A DNA stretch of 64,000 bases from an uncultured Rhizobiaceae bacterium (GTDB lineage: Bacteria > Pseudomonadota > Alphaproteobacteria > Rhizobiales > Rhizobiaceae): contig CATOTF010000002.1 of NCBI GenBank assembly GCA_951813045.1, positions 2,418,001-2,482,000 on the forward strand, given 5' to 3'. Positions 18,655 to 27,860 of this stretch are shown here, piece after piece. Below the pieces are notes generated by a model. It searched no databases. It worked only from the letters and a program-made list of their open reading frames with translations, and was not told the DNA's origin. How positions within the stretch are numbered: the stretch's first letter is position 1; the number at the start of each line of letters is the position of its first letter. The translations under genes were made by a program, and so were the position numbers.

Positions 18655-19350
18655 ATGGGAATTGCAGTAATTATAGGCGCAGGCGAAGGACTTTCGGCAT
18701 CATTGGCCCGAAAACTGGCAGATCGTGGCCATAAACTCGTTTTAGCCGCACGAAATACCGAAAAATTATCGCAATTAGCGAAAGAAACCGACGCGGTGAC
18801 GATCTCCTGCGATGCGCAGGTTCCCGATGACATGGAAGCGGTATTTGCAAAAGTCGACGCGATGGACGGGCCGCTGGAGGTTGCGATTTACAACCCAACG
18901 GCACGGATGCGCGGCGCGATTACCGAGCTTGACCCGGAGACCGCGAAAAACACCATCCTGATCAACGGTTATGGCGCGCTTTTGATGGCGCAACAGGCCG
19001 CAAGGCGTATGATCCCCAACAGCGCTGGCAATATATTGTTAACCGGTGCTTCGGCGGGGGTGAAGGGCTATCCCAACTCATCCGCCTTCGCCATGGGCAA
19101 GTTTGCCCTGCGCGGGTTGGCCCAAAGTTTGGCCCGTGAACTGCATCCCCAAGGGATTCACATTGGTCATTTTGTGATTGATGGCGGCATTGAAAACGCC
19201 AACCGGCCTGAACGGATTTCATCAGCTGATAATCCCGAGTCCATGCTGGACCCGGATGCAATCGCGGACAATTATCTCCACTTCATAGACCAGCCCCGCT
19301 CCTGTTGGGCGTGGGAGGTTGAACTGCGTCCATGGGTCGAAAAGTTCTAA
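18655..19350 (+). CDS. Short-chain dehydrogenase/reductase-like protein with Phe at the catalytic Tyr position
   Basis: A 231-aa Rossmann protein of the SDR superfamily. The nucleotide-binding loop is atypical (IIGAGEGLSASLARKLADRG), with the R in AARN suggesting NADP. At the YxxxK position it reads F-A-M-G-K (AFAMGKFALRGLAQSLAREL), so the Lys is kept and the Tyr is replaced by Phe. The Ser region is LLTGASAGVKG. Related alphaproteobacterial SDRs share this Phe, so either another residue acts or the protein is not a classical dehydrogenase. ATG 18655 follows GAGGAA. The stop overlaps the next gene's ATG by one base, implying translational coupling to a lipase-like hydrolase. Confidence 0.8.
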   Translation: MGIAVIIGAGEGLSASLARKLADRGHKLVLAARNTEKLSQLAKETDAVTISCDAQVPDDMEAVFAKVDAMDGPLEVAIYNPTARMRGAITELDPETAKNTILINGYGALLMAQQAARRMIPNSAGNILLTGASAGVKGYPNSSAFAMGKFALRGLAQSLARELHPQGIHIGHFVIDGGIENANRPERISSADNPESMLDPDAIADNYLHFIDQPRSCWAWEVELRPWVEKF

Positions 19351-20285
19351 TGGGTTCAAATACTGATTGGCAAGCATCCACACTGAAAACCAATGATGGT
19401 GCGGAGCTAAACCTCTACGTTGCCCTACCGACGGACAGGCCAAAAGCAATCGTCCAGATCAATCACGGAATGGCTGAACATGCCGGACGCTACGGGCGTT
19501 TCGCCCATGCACTAGTCGAAGCTGGTTACGGCGCTTATGCCCACGATCACCGTGGCCATGGCCACACAAAAGCCCCCGGTTCCGCGCAAGGGCTTTTCAA
19601 ACGCGCCCGCGGGTGGGATGCGGTGATCGCTGACGTCCATTCCGTCAACCGGATGATCACGGAAAAACATCCCGGCGTACCGATCATCTGCTTCGGTCAT
19701 TCCATGGGTTCCATCATCGCGTTCAACTACATCTTGAAACACCCGCAAACCGTGCACGGTGCAGCCCTTTGGAACGCGGGTGTCGAGACCGGTGCCCTCA
19801 CCGTAATCTCCAAAATTATTCTGAAAATCCAAAAAATGTACAAAGGGTCAGACGTGCCATCAGGCCTCGCCAAAAAGCTCAGTTTTGAGACATGGAACAA
19901 GCAATTTGCACCCAACCGAACGGAATCCGACTGGCTCTCACGTAACAAAGCCGAGGTCGATAAATATATCGCGGACCCGCTCTGTGGCTTCGAAATCACT
20001 ATCGGCATGTGGCTCGATGTTCTCCAAGGTGTCACATTTGCAGCCGACAACAATAACCTCGAAAACCTCCCAAGAGACCTCCCCATAAACCTCCAAGCCG
20101 GAGCAAAAGACCCATGCACCGAAGGAGGCAAAACGGTGGCGAATATCGAACGCCGAATGAAATCAGCAGAAATGACCAACGTCAGCTTCAACCTGCTAGA
20201 AGACACAAGGCATGAAAGTTTGAATGAATTGAACCGGGAACAAACCACTACACAATTAATAGGCTGGTTAGATAAACGGATTTAG
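19350..20285 (+). CDS. Alpha/beta hydrolase, monoacylglycerol lipase/lysophospholipase-like
   Basis: A 311-aa hydrolase of the serine aminopeptidase S33/lysophospholipase type. It has the oxyanion region INHGMAEHAGRYGRFA, DHRGHGHT, the nucleophile elbow CFGHSMGSIIAFNY, an acid in AGAKDPCTEGGKTV and a C-terminal His in LLEDTRHESLNE. It probably cleaves monoacylglycerols or lysophospholipids in the cytosol or at the inner membrane. ATG 19350 overlaps the SDR stop (TAATG). An in-frame ATG at 19332 lies inside the SDR gene and is less likely. Operon partner: the SDR. Confidence 0.87.
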   Translation: MGSNTDWQASTLKTNDGAELNLYVALPTDRPKAIVQINHGMAEHAGRYGRFAHALVEAGYGAYAHDHRGHGHTKAPGSAQGLFKRARGWDAVIADVHSVNRMITEKHPGVPIICFGHSMGSIIAFNYILKHPQTVHGAALWNAGVETGALTVISKIILKIQKMYKGSDVPSGLAKKLSFETWNKQFAPNRTESDWLSRNKAEVDKYIADPLCGFEITIGMWLDVLQGVTFAADNNNLENLPRDLPINLQAGAKDPCTEGGKTVANIERRMKSAEMTNVSFNLLEDTRHESLNELNREQTTTQLIGWLDKRI

Positions 20286-20435
20286 CCGGACAATTTTCAC
20301 AGCCATGCCTCGAATTAATGCCAAACAGGCACAAAAACTCCGGTTCTGTCTAAAAATTGAATTGGTAACCGGTCGTTTTTCTCTAGTATAACCCTGCCGA
20401 GCCGCATACTCATTTCATTCAAATAAGGTCGGTTT

Positions 20436-21335
20436 ATGGGACTGGTAGTTCTTCTAATATTTGTAGCCTGTTCGATCTACGTCCAAAATCGAGGCGAAGT
20501 TGGCCATGAGTTGCTGAAGCGCAAGATTACGGATCACGCCAATCTCTTTGCTCCACTGAACTGCCTTTTTTATATTTTCTCGAAAGTTCCCACTACCCCC
20601 TACGTTGATTCCGCTATATTTCCGGAGTTGAAACCGCTTCAGGATAATTGGCAGGAAATTCGCGACGAGGCACTGCGACTGAACGACCAAGGGGCCATAA
20701 AAGCGTCCGACGATCTGGACGATATCGGTTTCAACTCATTCTTCAAATCCGGATGGACCCGATTTTATCTCAAATGGTACGGCTCTTCATTAGAGTCTGC
20801 TACTGACCTCTGTCCCGAAACAACAAAAATGGTGGAGGCCATCCCGTCAATTAAAGGGGCGATGTTCGCGAGCCTCCCTCCCGGCGCGCAATTGGTTAAA
20901 CACCGGGACCCGTTCGCCGGGTCGCTTCGTTACCACATGGGGTTGACTACGCCCAATGACGATGGCTGTTACATCGATGTGGATGGTGTCCGTCATTCCT
21001 GGCGGGACGGCGAAGTGGTAATGTTCGACGAAACTTATCTCCATTATGCCAAAAACGATACAGATCAAAACCGTATCGTCCTGTTTCTCGACATCAAACG
21101 CCCGGTCAATATTCCGCCTATCAACTGGATCAACACTATCTTCTCAAACGTGGTCATGGCTGCATCCGCCACAAAGAACCGCCCCGGAGACAAAGTCGGT
21201 GCCGTCAACAAAGCCTTTGGCTTTATCCACAAAATCCGCGCTATTGGTAAGAAGATAAAAGCCTGGAACCGCACATTTTACTACGCGCTTCAATATGCAA
21301 TCTACGCCGGGCTTATCTACCTGATTTTCTTTTAA
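20436..21335 (+). CDS. LpxO-like lipid A 2-hydroxylase (aspartyl/asparaginyl beta-hydroxylase family)
   Basis: A 299-aa protein with an N-terminal membrane anchor (MGLVVLLIFVACSIYV) and a second hydrophobic stretch at the C-terminus (YYALQYAIYAGLIYLIFF), an arrangement seen in LpxO. The catalytic domain holds the Fe(II)/2-oxoglutarate ligands: HRDPF (H-x-D), RYHMGL, and the distal His in GEVVMFDETYLHYAKN, followed by RIVLFLDIKRP. Known LpxO 2-hydroxylates a secondary acyl chain of lipid A at the inner-membrane face. Regulation is not evident; it appears to be monocistronic. Confidence 0.85.
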   Translation: MGLVVLLIFVACSIYVQNRGEVGHELLKRKITDHANLFAPLNCLFYIFSKVPTTPYVDSAIFPELKPLQDNWQEIRDEALRLNDQGAIKASDDLDDIGFNSFFKSGWTRFYLKWYGSSLESATDLCPETTKMVEAIPSIKGAMFASLPPGAQLVKHRDPFAGSLRYHMGLTTPNDDGCYIDVDGVRHSWRDGEVVMFDETYLHYAKNDTDQNRIVLFLDIKRPVNIPPINWINTIFSNVVMAASATKNRPGDKVGAVNKAFGFIHKIRAIGKKIKAWNRTFYYALQYAIYAGLIYLIFF

Positions 21336-21451
21336 GGTCGAGATACAGCAGCCGATCTGCATGAATGAATAACATCGAAAATATCCGCCGGTTTGCGTCA
21401 AACAGCACCTCAAGTCTATGGTGATGCGTCAATTCAATGAAAGGCTATCCG

Positions 21452-23029
21452 ATGAGCCAAAACCTCTCCCGTAGCCAATCTATCACCAAAACCGTTATCG
21501 AGACCGAATATGGCGTTGTTGCTGCTCAACATCGCCTTGCCGCGGAAGCTGGAGCCCGTGTTCTTGCGGCTGGTGGTGATGCGGTGGATGCTGCAATAGC
21601 GACGTCTTTTGCAATCGGTGTGGTGGAGCCGTGGATGAGCGGCCCGGCAGGCGGTGGCGGACTAATGTTGTGGCGCGCAGATGAGAACCGGGCATATGCG
21701 CTCAATTATGGCATGAGATCACCGGGCAATCTCAATCCTGCAGATTATCCGTTGAGTGGGCTTGGGGTGGCCGACGACCTGTTCCCCTGGGAAGCAGTCG
21801 AAGGCGGCCGCAACGTGCAAGGTGCAACCGCCGTTGCTGTTCCCGGCCTTGTCGATGGCATGGGCAAGATGCACGAGCGATTTGGCACGATTCCATGGTC
21901 GGAGCTTTTGGCGCCGGCTATCGCGCTGGCACGTGAAGGACTGCTGGTTGATTGGTATGCGGCCCTGGTCATCGCGTCCAGTACCCGGGCGCTGGCGCAA
22001 GACCCTGACGCTGCCGCTTTATTCCTTGAGGATGGCCAGTGGCCAACAGGAACCGCCTGGACAGCACTGGCCGATAAGCGGCTCGATATGTCAAAAATGG
22101 CGGACAGTCTGCAAGAGATTTCAGACAAGGGCGCGCGTGCGCTCTACGACGGCGATCTGGCACAAATGATGGCAAATGATATTCAGGAAAAGGGCGGAAC
22201 ATTATCAGCGGAAGATTTGCGTGATTACCATGCTTATTTTACCGATCCACTCTCATTCAATTATCGTGACGCCCGGTTTGACGTAATGCCGGGGCTGACA
22301 GCAGGCCCGACTTTTCGCAATGCAATGCAAGTGGCGGAAACCCGCGAAATGGGAGCAAGCGAACCGGGAAGCGACGCCTATTGTGCCTATGCAGACGGGC
22401 TGAAAACAGCCTATGAAAATCGACTAACGAAGATGGGGCACGACGGAGAAATTCATGGTGCCGAGGGTTGCACAACGCATTTTTGTGTTGTGGACCGGCA
22501 GGGTAATATCGTGTCGCAGACACAAACGCTCCTCTCGATATTTGGCAGTCGGGTCGTTTCACCCAATACGGGTTTCACAATGAACAATGGAATCATGTGG
22601 TTCGACCCTGTCGCGGACCGGCCGAACTCACTTGCTCCGGGAAAACCGTGCTTGATGAATATTTGCCCTGTAATCGGGTCGAAGGGAAATACGCGCTTTG
22701 GATTAGGCGCATCAGGTGGCCGCAAAATTGTCTCCGCAGTCGCGCAAATGAGCAGCTTTGCGACCGATTTCGATATGGATCTCGGCGCAACTTTTCACCA
22801 GCCGCGGATCGACGTATCCGGTGGTGACGATATCATAGCAGATGAAACTTTATCTGATGACGTCGTTAACGCCCTACGTGCGAAACAGGCTGTGACAACC
22901 GCCAAACGGACAGCCTTTCCCAATACTTTTGCCTGTCCCGCTGGCGTGATGCGACGCGGAATTGTGAACACCGGTTGTACAGAAATCATGACGCCATGGG
23001 GCGATGCAATAAACGAACAGGAAGTGTAG
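21452..23029 (+). CDS. Gamma-glutamyltransferase family protein (cytoplasmic YwrD-like type)
   Basis: A 525-aa Ntn-hydrolase proenzyme. The self-cleavage site and nucleophile are at T341 in GCTTHFCVVDRQGNIVSQTQT; the downstream LNNGIMWF-like loop appears as MNNGIMWFDP, and the C-terminal glycine-rich segment reads GASGGRKIVSAV. There is no signal peptide, unlike periplasmic GGTs, so a cytosolic acyl-transfer or hydrolase role is likely. ATG 21452 has AAAGG at good spacing; the in-frame ATG at 21437 lacks one. The next gene starts 2 nt after its stop, so it forms an operon with the M81 peptidase-like gene. Substrate (gamma-glutamyl or cephalosporin-acylase-like amide) unknown. Confidence 0.87.
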   Translation: MSQNLSRSQSITKTVIETEYGVVAAQHRLAAEAGARVLAAGGDAVDAAIATSFAIGVVEPWMSGPAGGGGLMLWRADENRAYALNYGMRSPGNLNPADYPLSGLGVADDLFPWEAVEGGRNVQGATAVAVPGLVDGMGKMHERFGTIPWSELLAPAIALAREGLLVDWYAALVIASSTRALAQDPDAAALFLEDGQWPTGTAWTALADKRLDMSKMADSLQEISDKGARALYDGDLAQMMANDIQEKGGTLSAEDLRDYHAYFTDPLSFNYRDARFDVMPGLTAGPTFRNAMQVAETREMGASEPGSDAYCAYADGLKTAYENRLTKMGHDGEIHGAEGCTTHFCVVDRQGNIVSQTQTLLSIFGSRVVSPNTGFTMNNGIMWFDPVADRPNSLAPGKPCLMNICPVIGSKGNTRFGLGASGGRKIVSAVAQMSSFATDFDMDLGATFHQPRIDVSGGDDIIADETLSDDVVNALRAKQAVTTAKRTAFPNTFACPAGVMRRGIVNTGCTEIMTPWGDAINEQEV

Positions 23030-23031
23030 CA

Positions 23032-24543
23032 ATGAACCTGCCACGGGTCGCTGTAGCCGGGTTCCAGCATGAGACGAACACCTTTGCACCGTTCCTTACC
23101 GAATGGTCAGATTTTCAGCAGCCGGGCGCCTGGCCTGCCTACGCAGAAGGTGAAAAAGCAATTGAGCAAGCCCGTGGCCTGAATGTCCCGCTAGGGGGAT
23201 TCGTCGCCGCAGCTGCTGGTATGCAGTTGGTTCCGCTCCTTTATGCTGCGGCAGAACCGGGTGGCTTTGTAACTTCCGATGCGTTTGATCGCATAACTGC
23301 GACACTATGCGAACGATTAACAGAAGCCGCCGACTTCGATGCGGTTTATCTGGACCTTCACGGCGCTATGGTGACACAAGATTTTGAGGACGGAGAAGCT
23401 GAAATACTACGGCGGGTGCGAGCTGTGGTAGGCCCCGACTTGCCCATTGCGGTCAGTCTTGATTTGCACGGAAACTTATCACCGGAATTTGCAGAACTCG
23501 CTTCGTGTCTGACGATCTATCGCACCTACCCGCATATCGATATGAGCGCCACCGGTGGCCGGGCAGCGAATTTGCTGGCGGAACTGTTGGAACGGGGCAC
23601 GCCATTTTGTACGGCGTTTCGACAATTGGATTACATCATTCCCATTACAGCTCAATCGACACGACGCGAACCGGGCGCTCAACTCTATAACAGCCTCGAT
23701 GAGTTAGCGATGCCGGATGGTGTGTCGTCAGTCGATTTCGCTTTTGGGTTCCCACCGGCTGATATTTTTAATTGTGGCACGTCCGTATATGCCTGCGGTT
23801 CAGATCAGGATGCTGTGGATGCAGCTGCCGACGCGATGTTGGTCGCACTTCAAGACGCGGAAGAGACATTTGATACCGGGATGGTGTCAGCCGCAGCGGC
23901 GGTACGTCGAGCGATGGAAGTAAACGGCGAAAAGCCGGTCGTCCTGGCCGATCCACAAGATAACCCTGGCGCGGGTGCACCTGGAGATGCAACGGGCCTG
24001 TTAGCGGCTATGCTGAACGACAATACCAATGGTATTATCGGTATGATCTGGGATGCTAAAACTGCGGCACAGGCCCATGCAGCAGGAGTTGGTGCCATGA
24101 TTGACGCCGAGATTGGTGGTCAGTTTCCTGAAAGCGGCGGGCCAGCAATCCCTGTGCGAGCAAGTGTAGAGCAACTCAGCAATGGGGAATTTCTATGCAC
24201 TGGTCCAATGTTTGGCGGGATAACGGCTAACCTTGGTCCGTGCGCTCGATTGCGGGTTCGTCGGGGTGCAGCCGATGTCACAATCGTTGTTGGATCAAAA
24301 CGTGCGCAAAACGCGGATCAAGCGATCCTGCGCCATATTGGGGCAAATCCCGAAGCCTATAAAGTGGTCGCTGTCAAAAGCGCCATCCACTTTCTGGCTG
24401 ATTACGAACCTATCGCCGAAGAGGTGATATTCACAGAATCCCCCGGCGCAAACCCCTGCCGTGTCGATACAATCCCATATACCCGCCTGCGCCCTGGCGT
24501 CAGGCTTGGCCCCAACGGTCCACTTTTTGAAGGTTCACTTTGA
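23032..24543 (+). CDS. M81 family (MlrC-like) metallopeptidase
   Basis: A 503-aa protein of the MlrC family, named for the last step of microcystin breakdown but present in many non-degraders. The N-terminal M81 domain has the metal-binding segments FQHETNTFAP, DLHGAMVTQ and SLDLHGN plus YRTYPHID. The C-terminal MlrC domain includes DNPGAGAPGDAT and the closing VDTIPYTRLRPGVRLGP. No signal peptide, hence cytosolic. ATG 23032 follows AGGAAG inside the end of the GGT gene. Pairing with GGT suggests stepwise breakdown of a modified peptide or amide (inference). Confidence 0.88.
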   Translation: MNLPRVAVAGFQHETNTFAPFLTEWSDFQQPGAWPAYAEGEKAIEQARGLNVPLGGFVAAAAGMQLVPLLYAAAEPGGFVTSDAFDRITATLCERLTEAADFDAVYLDLHGAMVTQDFEDGEAEILRRVRAVVGPDLPIAVSLDLHGNLSPEFAELASCLTIYRTYPHIDMSATGGRAANLLAELLERGTPFCTAFRQLDYIIPITAQSTRREPGAQLYNSLDELAMPDGVSSVDFAFGFPPADIFNCGTSVYACGSDQDAVDAAADAMLVALQDAEETFDTGMVSAAAAVRRAMEVNGEKPVVLADPQDNPGAGAPGDATGLLAAMLNDNTNGIIGMIWDAKTAAQAHAAGVGAMIDAEIGGQFPESGGPAIPVRASVEQLSNGEFLCTGPMFGGITANLGPCARLRVRRGAADVTIVVGSKRAQNADQAILRHIGANPEAYKVVAVKSAIHFLADYEPIAEEVIFTESPGANPCRVDTIPYTRLRPGVRLGPNGPLFEGSL

Positions 24544-24773
24544 AAATCGCATAGTTTGATCCAGCACTGAATATACCAAACACCTCGACAACTGTTTTCA
24601 AACCGCTCGCGGGATCAGCTTCGCCAATTTGCGTGGATGTGTATTATTACAGTGAATCGGACTGTATCGACCCTTCACCGATGATCAGATTTCAAAGTTC
24701 AATTTTCACCAAAGCGGCGATTGTGAAGTTTACGAGAACGGTTGGGTTATTTTCGATTGATTGACGAAGTAGC
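24544..24773. other. Non-coding gap
   Basis: A gap of about 230 bp between the convergent M81 and PPOX-like genes. I see no gene, and no convincing terminator hairpin with a T-run. Confidence 0.5.
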
Positions 24774-25259
24774 CTATCGCATATTCGCTTCAGATCCATT
24801 GCTCGGCCAAGCTAATTCAGGTCCCGTTCTAAAAAACGAAACGTTGTTGGTGAAGAAGCTTTCTGGCGACACTTTGATCAACCTCCCGTTTGGATCGTCA
24901 ATTCGCGCGACATTTTCAATAAACCACATATTCCAGTTTTCTGGTGGGCCAAGATACTTGTGGAGTAGCCGTTTAAATCGGTTGGGCGACATAGGTTCGA
25001 TACTGGCTGAACCACGAAGTCCGAGGTGTAATAAAACACCGGATTGATTGTCATAGTTCACGATCTCGATTGCGCATCTCGGATCTATCAATAGACGTTC
25101 AACAGAACTGGACTTTGTTGACCCAAGCAACCAAATTGCGTCATCTTCCCAGACAAACCACATGGGTGCGTTTCGGGGACTACCGTCCTGTGAAGCAGTT
25201 GCCAAGTTTGCCATGAGCGGCAATGCTAGAACATCTTGTGGGTCAAATACCTCCGGCAT
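24774..25259 (-). CDS. Pyridoxamine 5'-phosphate oxidase-family FMN-binding protein
   Basis: A 161-aa split-barrel flavin-binding protein: PLMANLATASQDGSPRNAPMWFVWEDDAIWLLGSTKSSSVERLLIDPRCAIEIVN (about residues 17-70, given here by its ends) is the classic PPOX core. Related proteins bind FMN, F420 or heme and reduce small molecules. The start is taken as the ATG at 25259 (MPEVF); an earlier ATG at 25277 is possible. It is convergent with the M81 gene. The neighbouring sequence is AT-richer than the rest of the window. Function unknown. Confidence 0.72.
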   Translation of the reverse strand: MPEVFDPQDVLALPLMANLATASQDGSPRNAPMWFVWEDDAIWLLGSTKSSSVERLLIDPRCAIEIVNYDNQSGVLLHLGLRGSASIEPMSPNRFKRLLHKYLGPPENWNMWFIENVARIDDPNGRLIKVSPESFFTNNVSFFRTGPELAWPSNGSEANMR

Positions 25260-25685
25260 ATCAGAGCCTACGCACACTTAAACTGGTTGGTAAAGCTCGT
25301 TCCAATAACAGCGTGAATTAACTGAAAGCGGCCTTGCGAACCACAATCAGGCTATTTAAAAACAGGCTTTTTCAACAAATTCCACCCATATCCGTCATTG
25401 GGGCATGGTCAGAACTCTTGCTTCGATTTCCACAATTCAGCTGTTCACATTGGTTTTCCGACGCTACAGTATTGGATGGCCGAATTATTTTTTCAGCTGT
25501 TACAAAATTTCTTGGTTAGTTTGCTTTCGACAGGGGCTACTTCGTCGCATGTGCTACGAGCGGATTTTTCTAATTTTTTGAAAACCCAAATTCCAGGGTT
25601 AGTTCGGACGCTGCTATATCCGGGTTTTTGTGCGTACAACTTGTTGCTGGTTTGGTCAGTTGGGGACCAAACTATGGTGGTATTC
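25260..25685. other. AT-rich non-coding gap with a hairpin downstream of the LysR gene
   Basis: No credible gene is visible. The only structure I see is an 8-bp stem (GTTTGGTC at 25650-25657 and GACCAAAC at 25665-25672, 7-nt loop) lying 14 nt beyond the stop of the minus-strand LysR gene. It could end that transcript, but there is no T-run. Confidence 0.45.
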
Positions 25686-26618
25686 TCAACCCTCGACTAT
25701 ATGACCACCCCGCCAGTTACCGCTTTCGACTTCTGCTGACATAACATGTCGCACAATGTCGTAGACGGCGATGGCTGCCTTGGATAACGGGCGAGAGTTT
25801 GGCGTGGCGAGACAAACCGTGCGGGTAAGATCAGGTTTGACAATTCTTCGGGCATCAAGGTCGCCCGCAGCCCATAAGTCGGCCATTGCCGGCCAATTCA
25901 ACACTGCCGCACCAACGCCTGCACGGACCATACTTCTAATGGTCAGCAGAGATTGTTGCTCATATCGAACTCTTGGCTGGCAGCCAATTTTAATCATGGC
26001 GTTTTCAAGATTCCGCCGAACATCAACCTTGCGATTTGGCATGATCAGGTCCCGGTCACGGAGCTCAGCAAGTTCCACATCTGTCGTATCGGGGTCGAAC
26101 TTACGTCGTTTGCAGAATAGAAACAGATGCTCTCTCAACACTGGGTCGAAGGTGACGTTTTGCAGATTACCCACGTTGGAGATTATGCCAAAATCAACTT
26201 TTGCCGCATCTATGAGCTGCCCCGCCTGATAGCCCAAACCATCCTCAATATGCACGGATATTGCCGGGCACTTTCTTTCAACTTCCTGAACAATCGTGGC
26301 GGCCAGTTGTGAGGCCATACCAACTGGAAGTGCCATTGTGACTTCGCCCGACAAAAGGTCAGAGTTCGAGAGCATGTCGGCCTTGGCCATGTCGATCTTC
26401 TCAAGGATGGCACGTGCGTGAACATAAAATTTTCGTCCGGCTTCTGTCGCATTGGTTCCGCCAGGACCACGGATGAAGAGAAGGCAACCCATCTCGGATT
26501 CAAGGTCTGAAATTTGACGGCTTAAGGCGGGTTGGGCGATATTCAACTCCCGGGAAGCTGCAATAAAGCCACCTTGCTCAACAACACCACAAAAATACTG
26601 AATTTGGATAAGTTTCAT
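25686..26618 (-). CDS. LysR-family regulator (CbbR/NAC-like), divergent from the Tct operon
   Basis: A 310-aa LysR protein: MKLIQIQYFCGVVEQGGFIAASRELNIAQPALSRQISDLE (residues 1-40, given by its ends) is the HTH, followed by a type-2 periplasmic-binding-like effector domain (VTMALPVGMASQLAATIVQEV). ATG 26618 gives the standard N-terminus. It is divergent from tctC across a 251-bp gap that contains a T-N11-A inverted repeat, so it very likely activates the transporter/oxidation operon in response to its substrate (established LysR logic; inference here). Confidence 0.9.
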   Translation of the reverse strand: MKLIQIQYFCGVVEQGGFIAASRELNIAQPALSRQISDLESEMGCLLFIRGPGGTNATEAGRKFYVHARAILEKIDMAKADMLSNSDLLSGEVTMALPVGMASQLAATIVQEVERKCPAISVHIEDGLGYQAGQLIDAAKVDFGIISNVGNLQNVTFDPVLREHLFLFCKRRKFDPDTTDVELAELRDRDLIMPNRKVDVRRNLENAMIKIGCQPRVRYEQQSLLTIRSMVRAGVGAAVLNWPAMADLWAAGDLDARRIVKPDLTRTVCLATPNSRPLSKAAIAVYDIVRHVMSAEVESGNWRGGHIVEG

Positions 26619-26713
26619 AACATCACGCCCGGATTTCAATACCAAACAGATATCACATCTATTTAGTCAATTTCAGAAAAACCCGCTATTTTACATGGTT
26701 GCCGGGTAGTTTC

Positions 26714-26730
26714 TACAATTTTTGTATAAT
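26714..26730 (+). promoter_or_regulatory. LysR box (T-N11-A) overlapping a TATAAT -10-like hexamer
   Basis: TACAATTTTTGTA (26714-26726) is a symmetric site with the T-N11-A spacing of LysR boxes. TATAAT follows at 26725-26730 and overlaps it by two bases. It lies about 140 bp before tctC and 96 bp from the LysR start. No clear -35 at 17 nt is present, which fits an activator-dependent or autorepressed promoter. Function inferred. Confidence 0.4.
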
Positions 26731-26869
26731 TGATCGTCCTGCATAATCCGAACCACGCGAATGATGCGATACCGAAATGTTATCATGTAAATCGCGGAAA
26801 ACAATTTGCTCTTACTTTGTACATTGCCGAAGCTCATACTTTGGGCAATCAAGTCCTTGGGAGGATACA

Positions 26870-27811
26870 ATGAAACCGATTAAATCACTGGTGTTGACCG
26901 CACTTGCCGCGACAATTTCCTTAAGCGCCGGCATGTCTGGTGCAATTGCGCAAGACTTTCCGAACAAACCTATTGAAATGATCATTGGCTTTAAGCCGGG
27001 TGGGTTTTCAGACGCCATGGCACGGAAGATTTCTGAACCCCTTACCGAGAAATTGGGCCAGACGATTGTCCACTCCTACAAGGGCGGAGCCGGAGGCAGT
27101 ATCGCGGCAACCGCGGCGAAGGCAAAACCGGCTGATGGTTATTCACTCGTGGTTGCAACCAGCCTGACTTTTGCTTTCAACCCACTACAGGGCAAAGTGA
27201 CCTATACCAAGGAAGATTTTGATTATCTTTTGACCATGGCCCGTTTCGAGACATCCTTCGTGTCGCTGACCAACAAACCATGGAAAGATTTCAATTCCAT
27301 GATAGAGCATGCCAAATCCACAGGCACGCCGTTGAAGTTTGGTTCCCTTGGACCGGCGGACCGTTTGCAGATTGATGCTGTCAGCGCCGCAACCGGCGTC
27401 AAGTTTATCGTATTGCCAATCAAGGGCGGTGCAAACATGATGCAATCCATTCTGGGTGGCCATGTAGACTTCGGGCTGAGCGGTGGGCCCCATGTGCAAT
27501 ACGTGAAGTCCGGCGAGATGGTCGTGCTTGCCGCCTCCGGTTCCCAACCTTTGAACGCAACACCTGATGCGCCAACCATGTCTAGCCTCGGATATCCCGC
27601 TGTCAGTTATAATTCGGTAATCGCAGCACCAAAGGGCCTGCCAGCGGACGTCAAAGCCAAGCTTGTTGAAGCTCTGGTTGCTTCTGCCAAGGATCAGCGT
27701 TTTCAGGATCTTGTGAACAAGCGTTTCGTTGGTATTCCCCCGATGAATGGTGAAGAAACCAAAGCCTCAATCGATAAGATTACCGAAGCGATGAAAGCGG
27801 TTCTAAAATAA
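26870..27811 (+). CDS. Tripartite tricarboxylate transporter solute-binding protein (TctC/Bug family)
   Basis: A 313-aa periplasmic binding protein. It has a signal peptide (residues about 1-28, ending GAIAQ) followed by the Bug-family N-terminus FPNKPIEMIIGFKPGGFSDAMARKI, then a KGGAGGSIAATAAK segment and the family C-terminus. Bug proteins bind carboxylates such as citrate, glutarate, aromatic acids or nicotinate with high affinity. ATG 26870 has GGGAGGA just upstream. It is the first gene of the TctCBA-oxidase-dioxygenase operon. The ligand cannot be told from the sequence. Confidence 0.9.
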   Translation: MKPIKSLVLTALAATISLSAGMSGAIAQDFPNKPIEMIIGFKPGGFSDAMARKISEPLTEKLGQTIVHSYKGGAGGSIAATAAKAKPADGYSLVVATSLTFAFNPLQGKVTYTKEDFDYLLTMARFETSFVSLTNKPWKDFNSMIEHAKSTGTPLKFGSLGPADRLQIDAVSAATGVKFIVLPIKGGANMMQSILGGHVDFGLSGGPHVQYVKSGEMVVLAASGSQPLNATPDAPTMSSLGYPAVSYNSVIAAPKGLPADVKAKLVEALVASAKDQRFQDLVNKRFVGIPPMNGEETKASIDKITEAMKAVLK

Positions 27812-27860
27812 GTACAGGTGCAACGGATCCGGTTTTTGACCCGTTGCATGCGTTAGCAGG

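Noticed and set aside
20340-20390. CCGGTT...AACCGG pair followed by a T-rich stretch upstream of the LpxO gene
   Set aside because: The loop is over 20 nt and the stem short, so it is too weak to call as a terminator.
25398-25739. 113-codon plus-strand ORF in the gap next to the LysR gene
   Set aside because: Its composition looks like chance reading of AT-rich DNA, it overlaps the LysR 3' end, and it has no good initiation site or recognisable motif.
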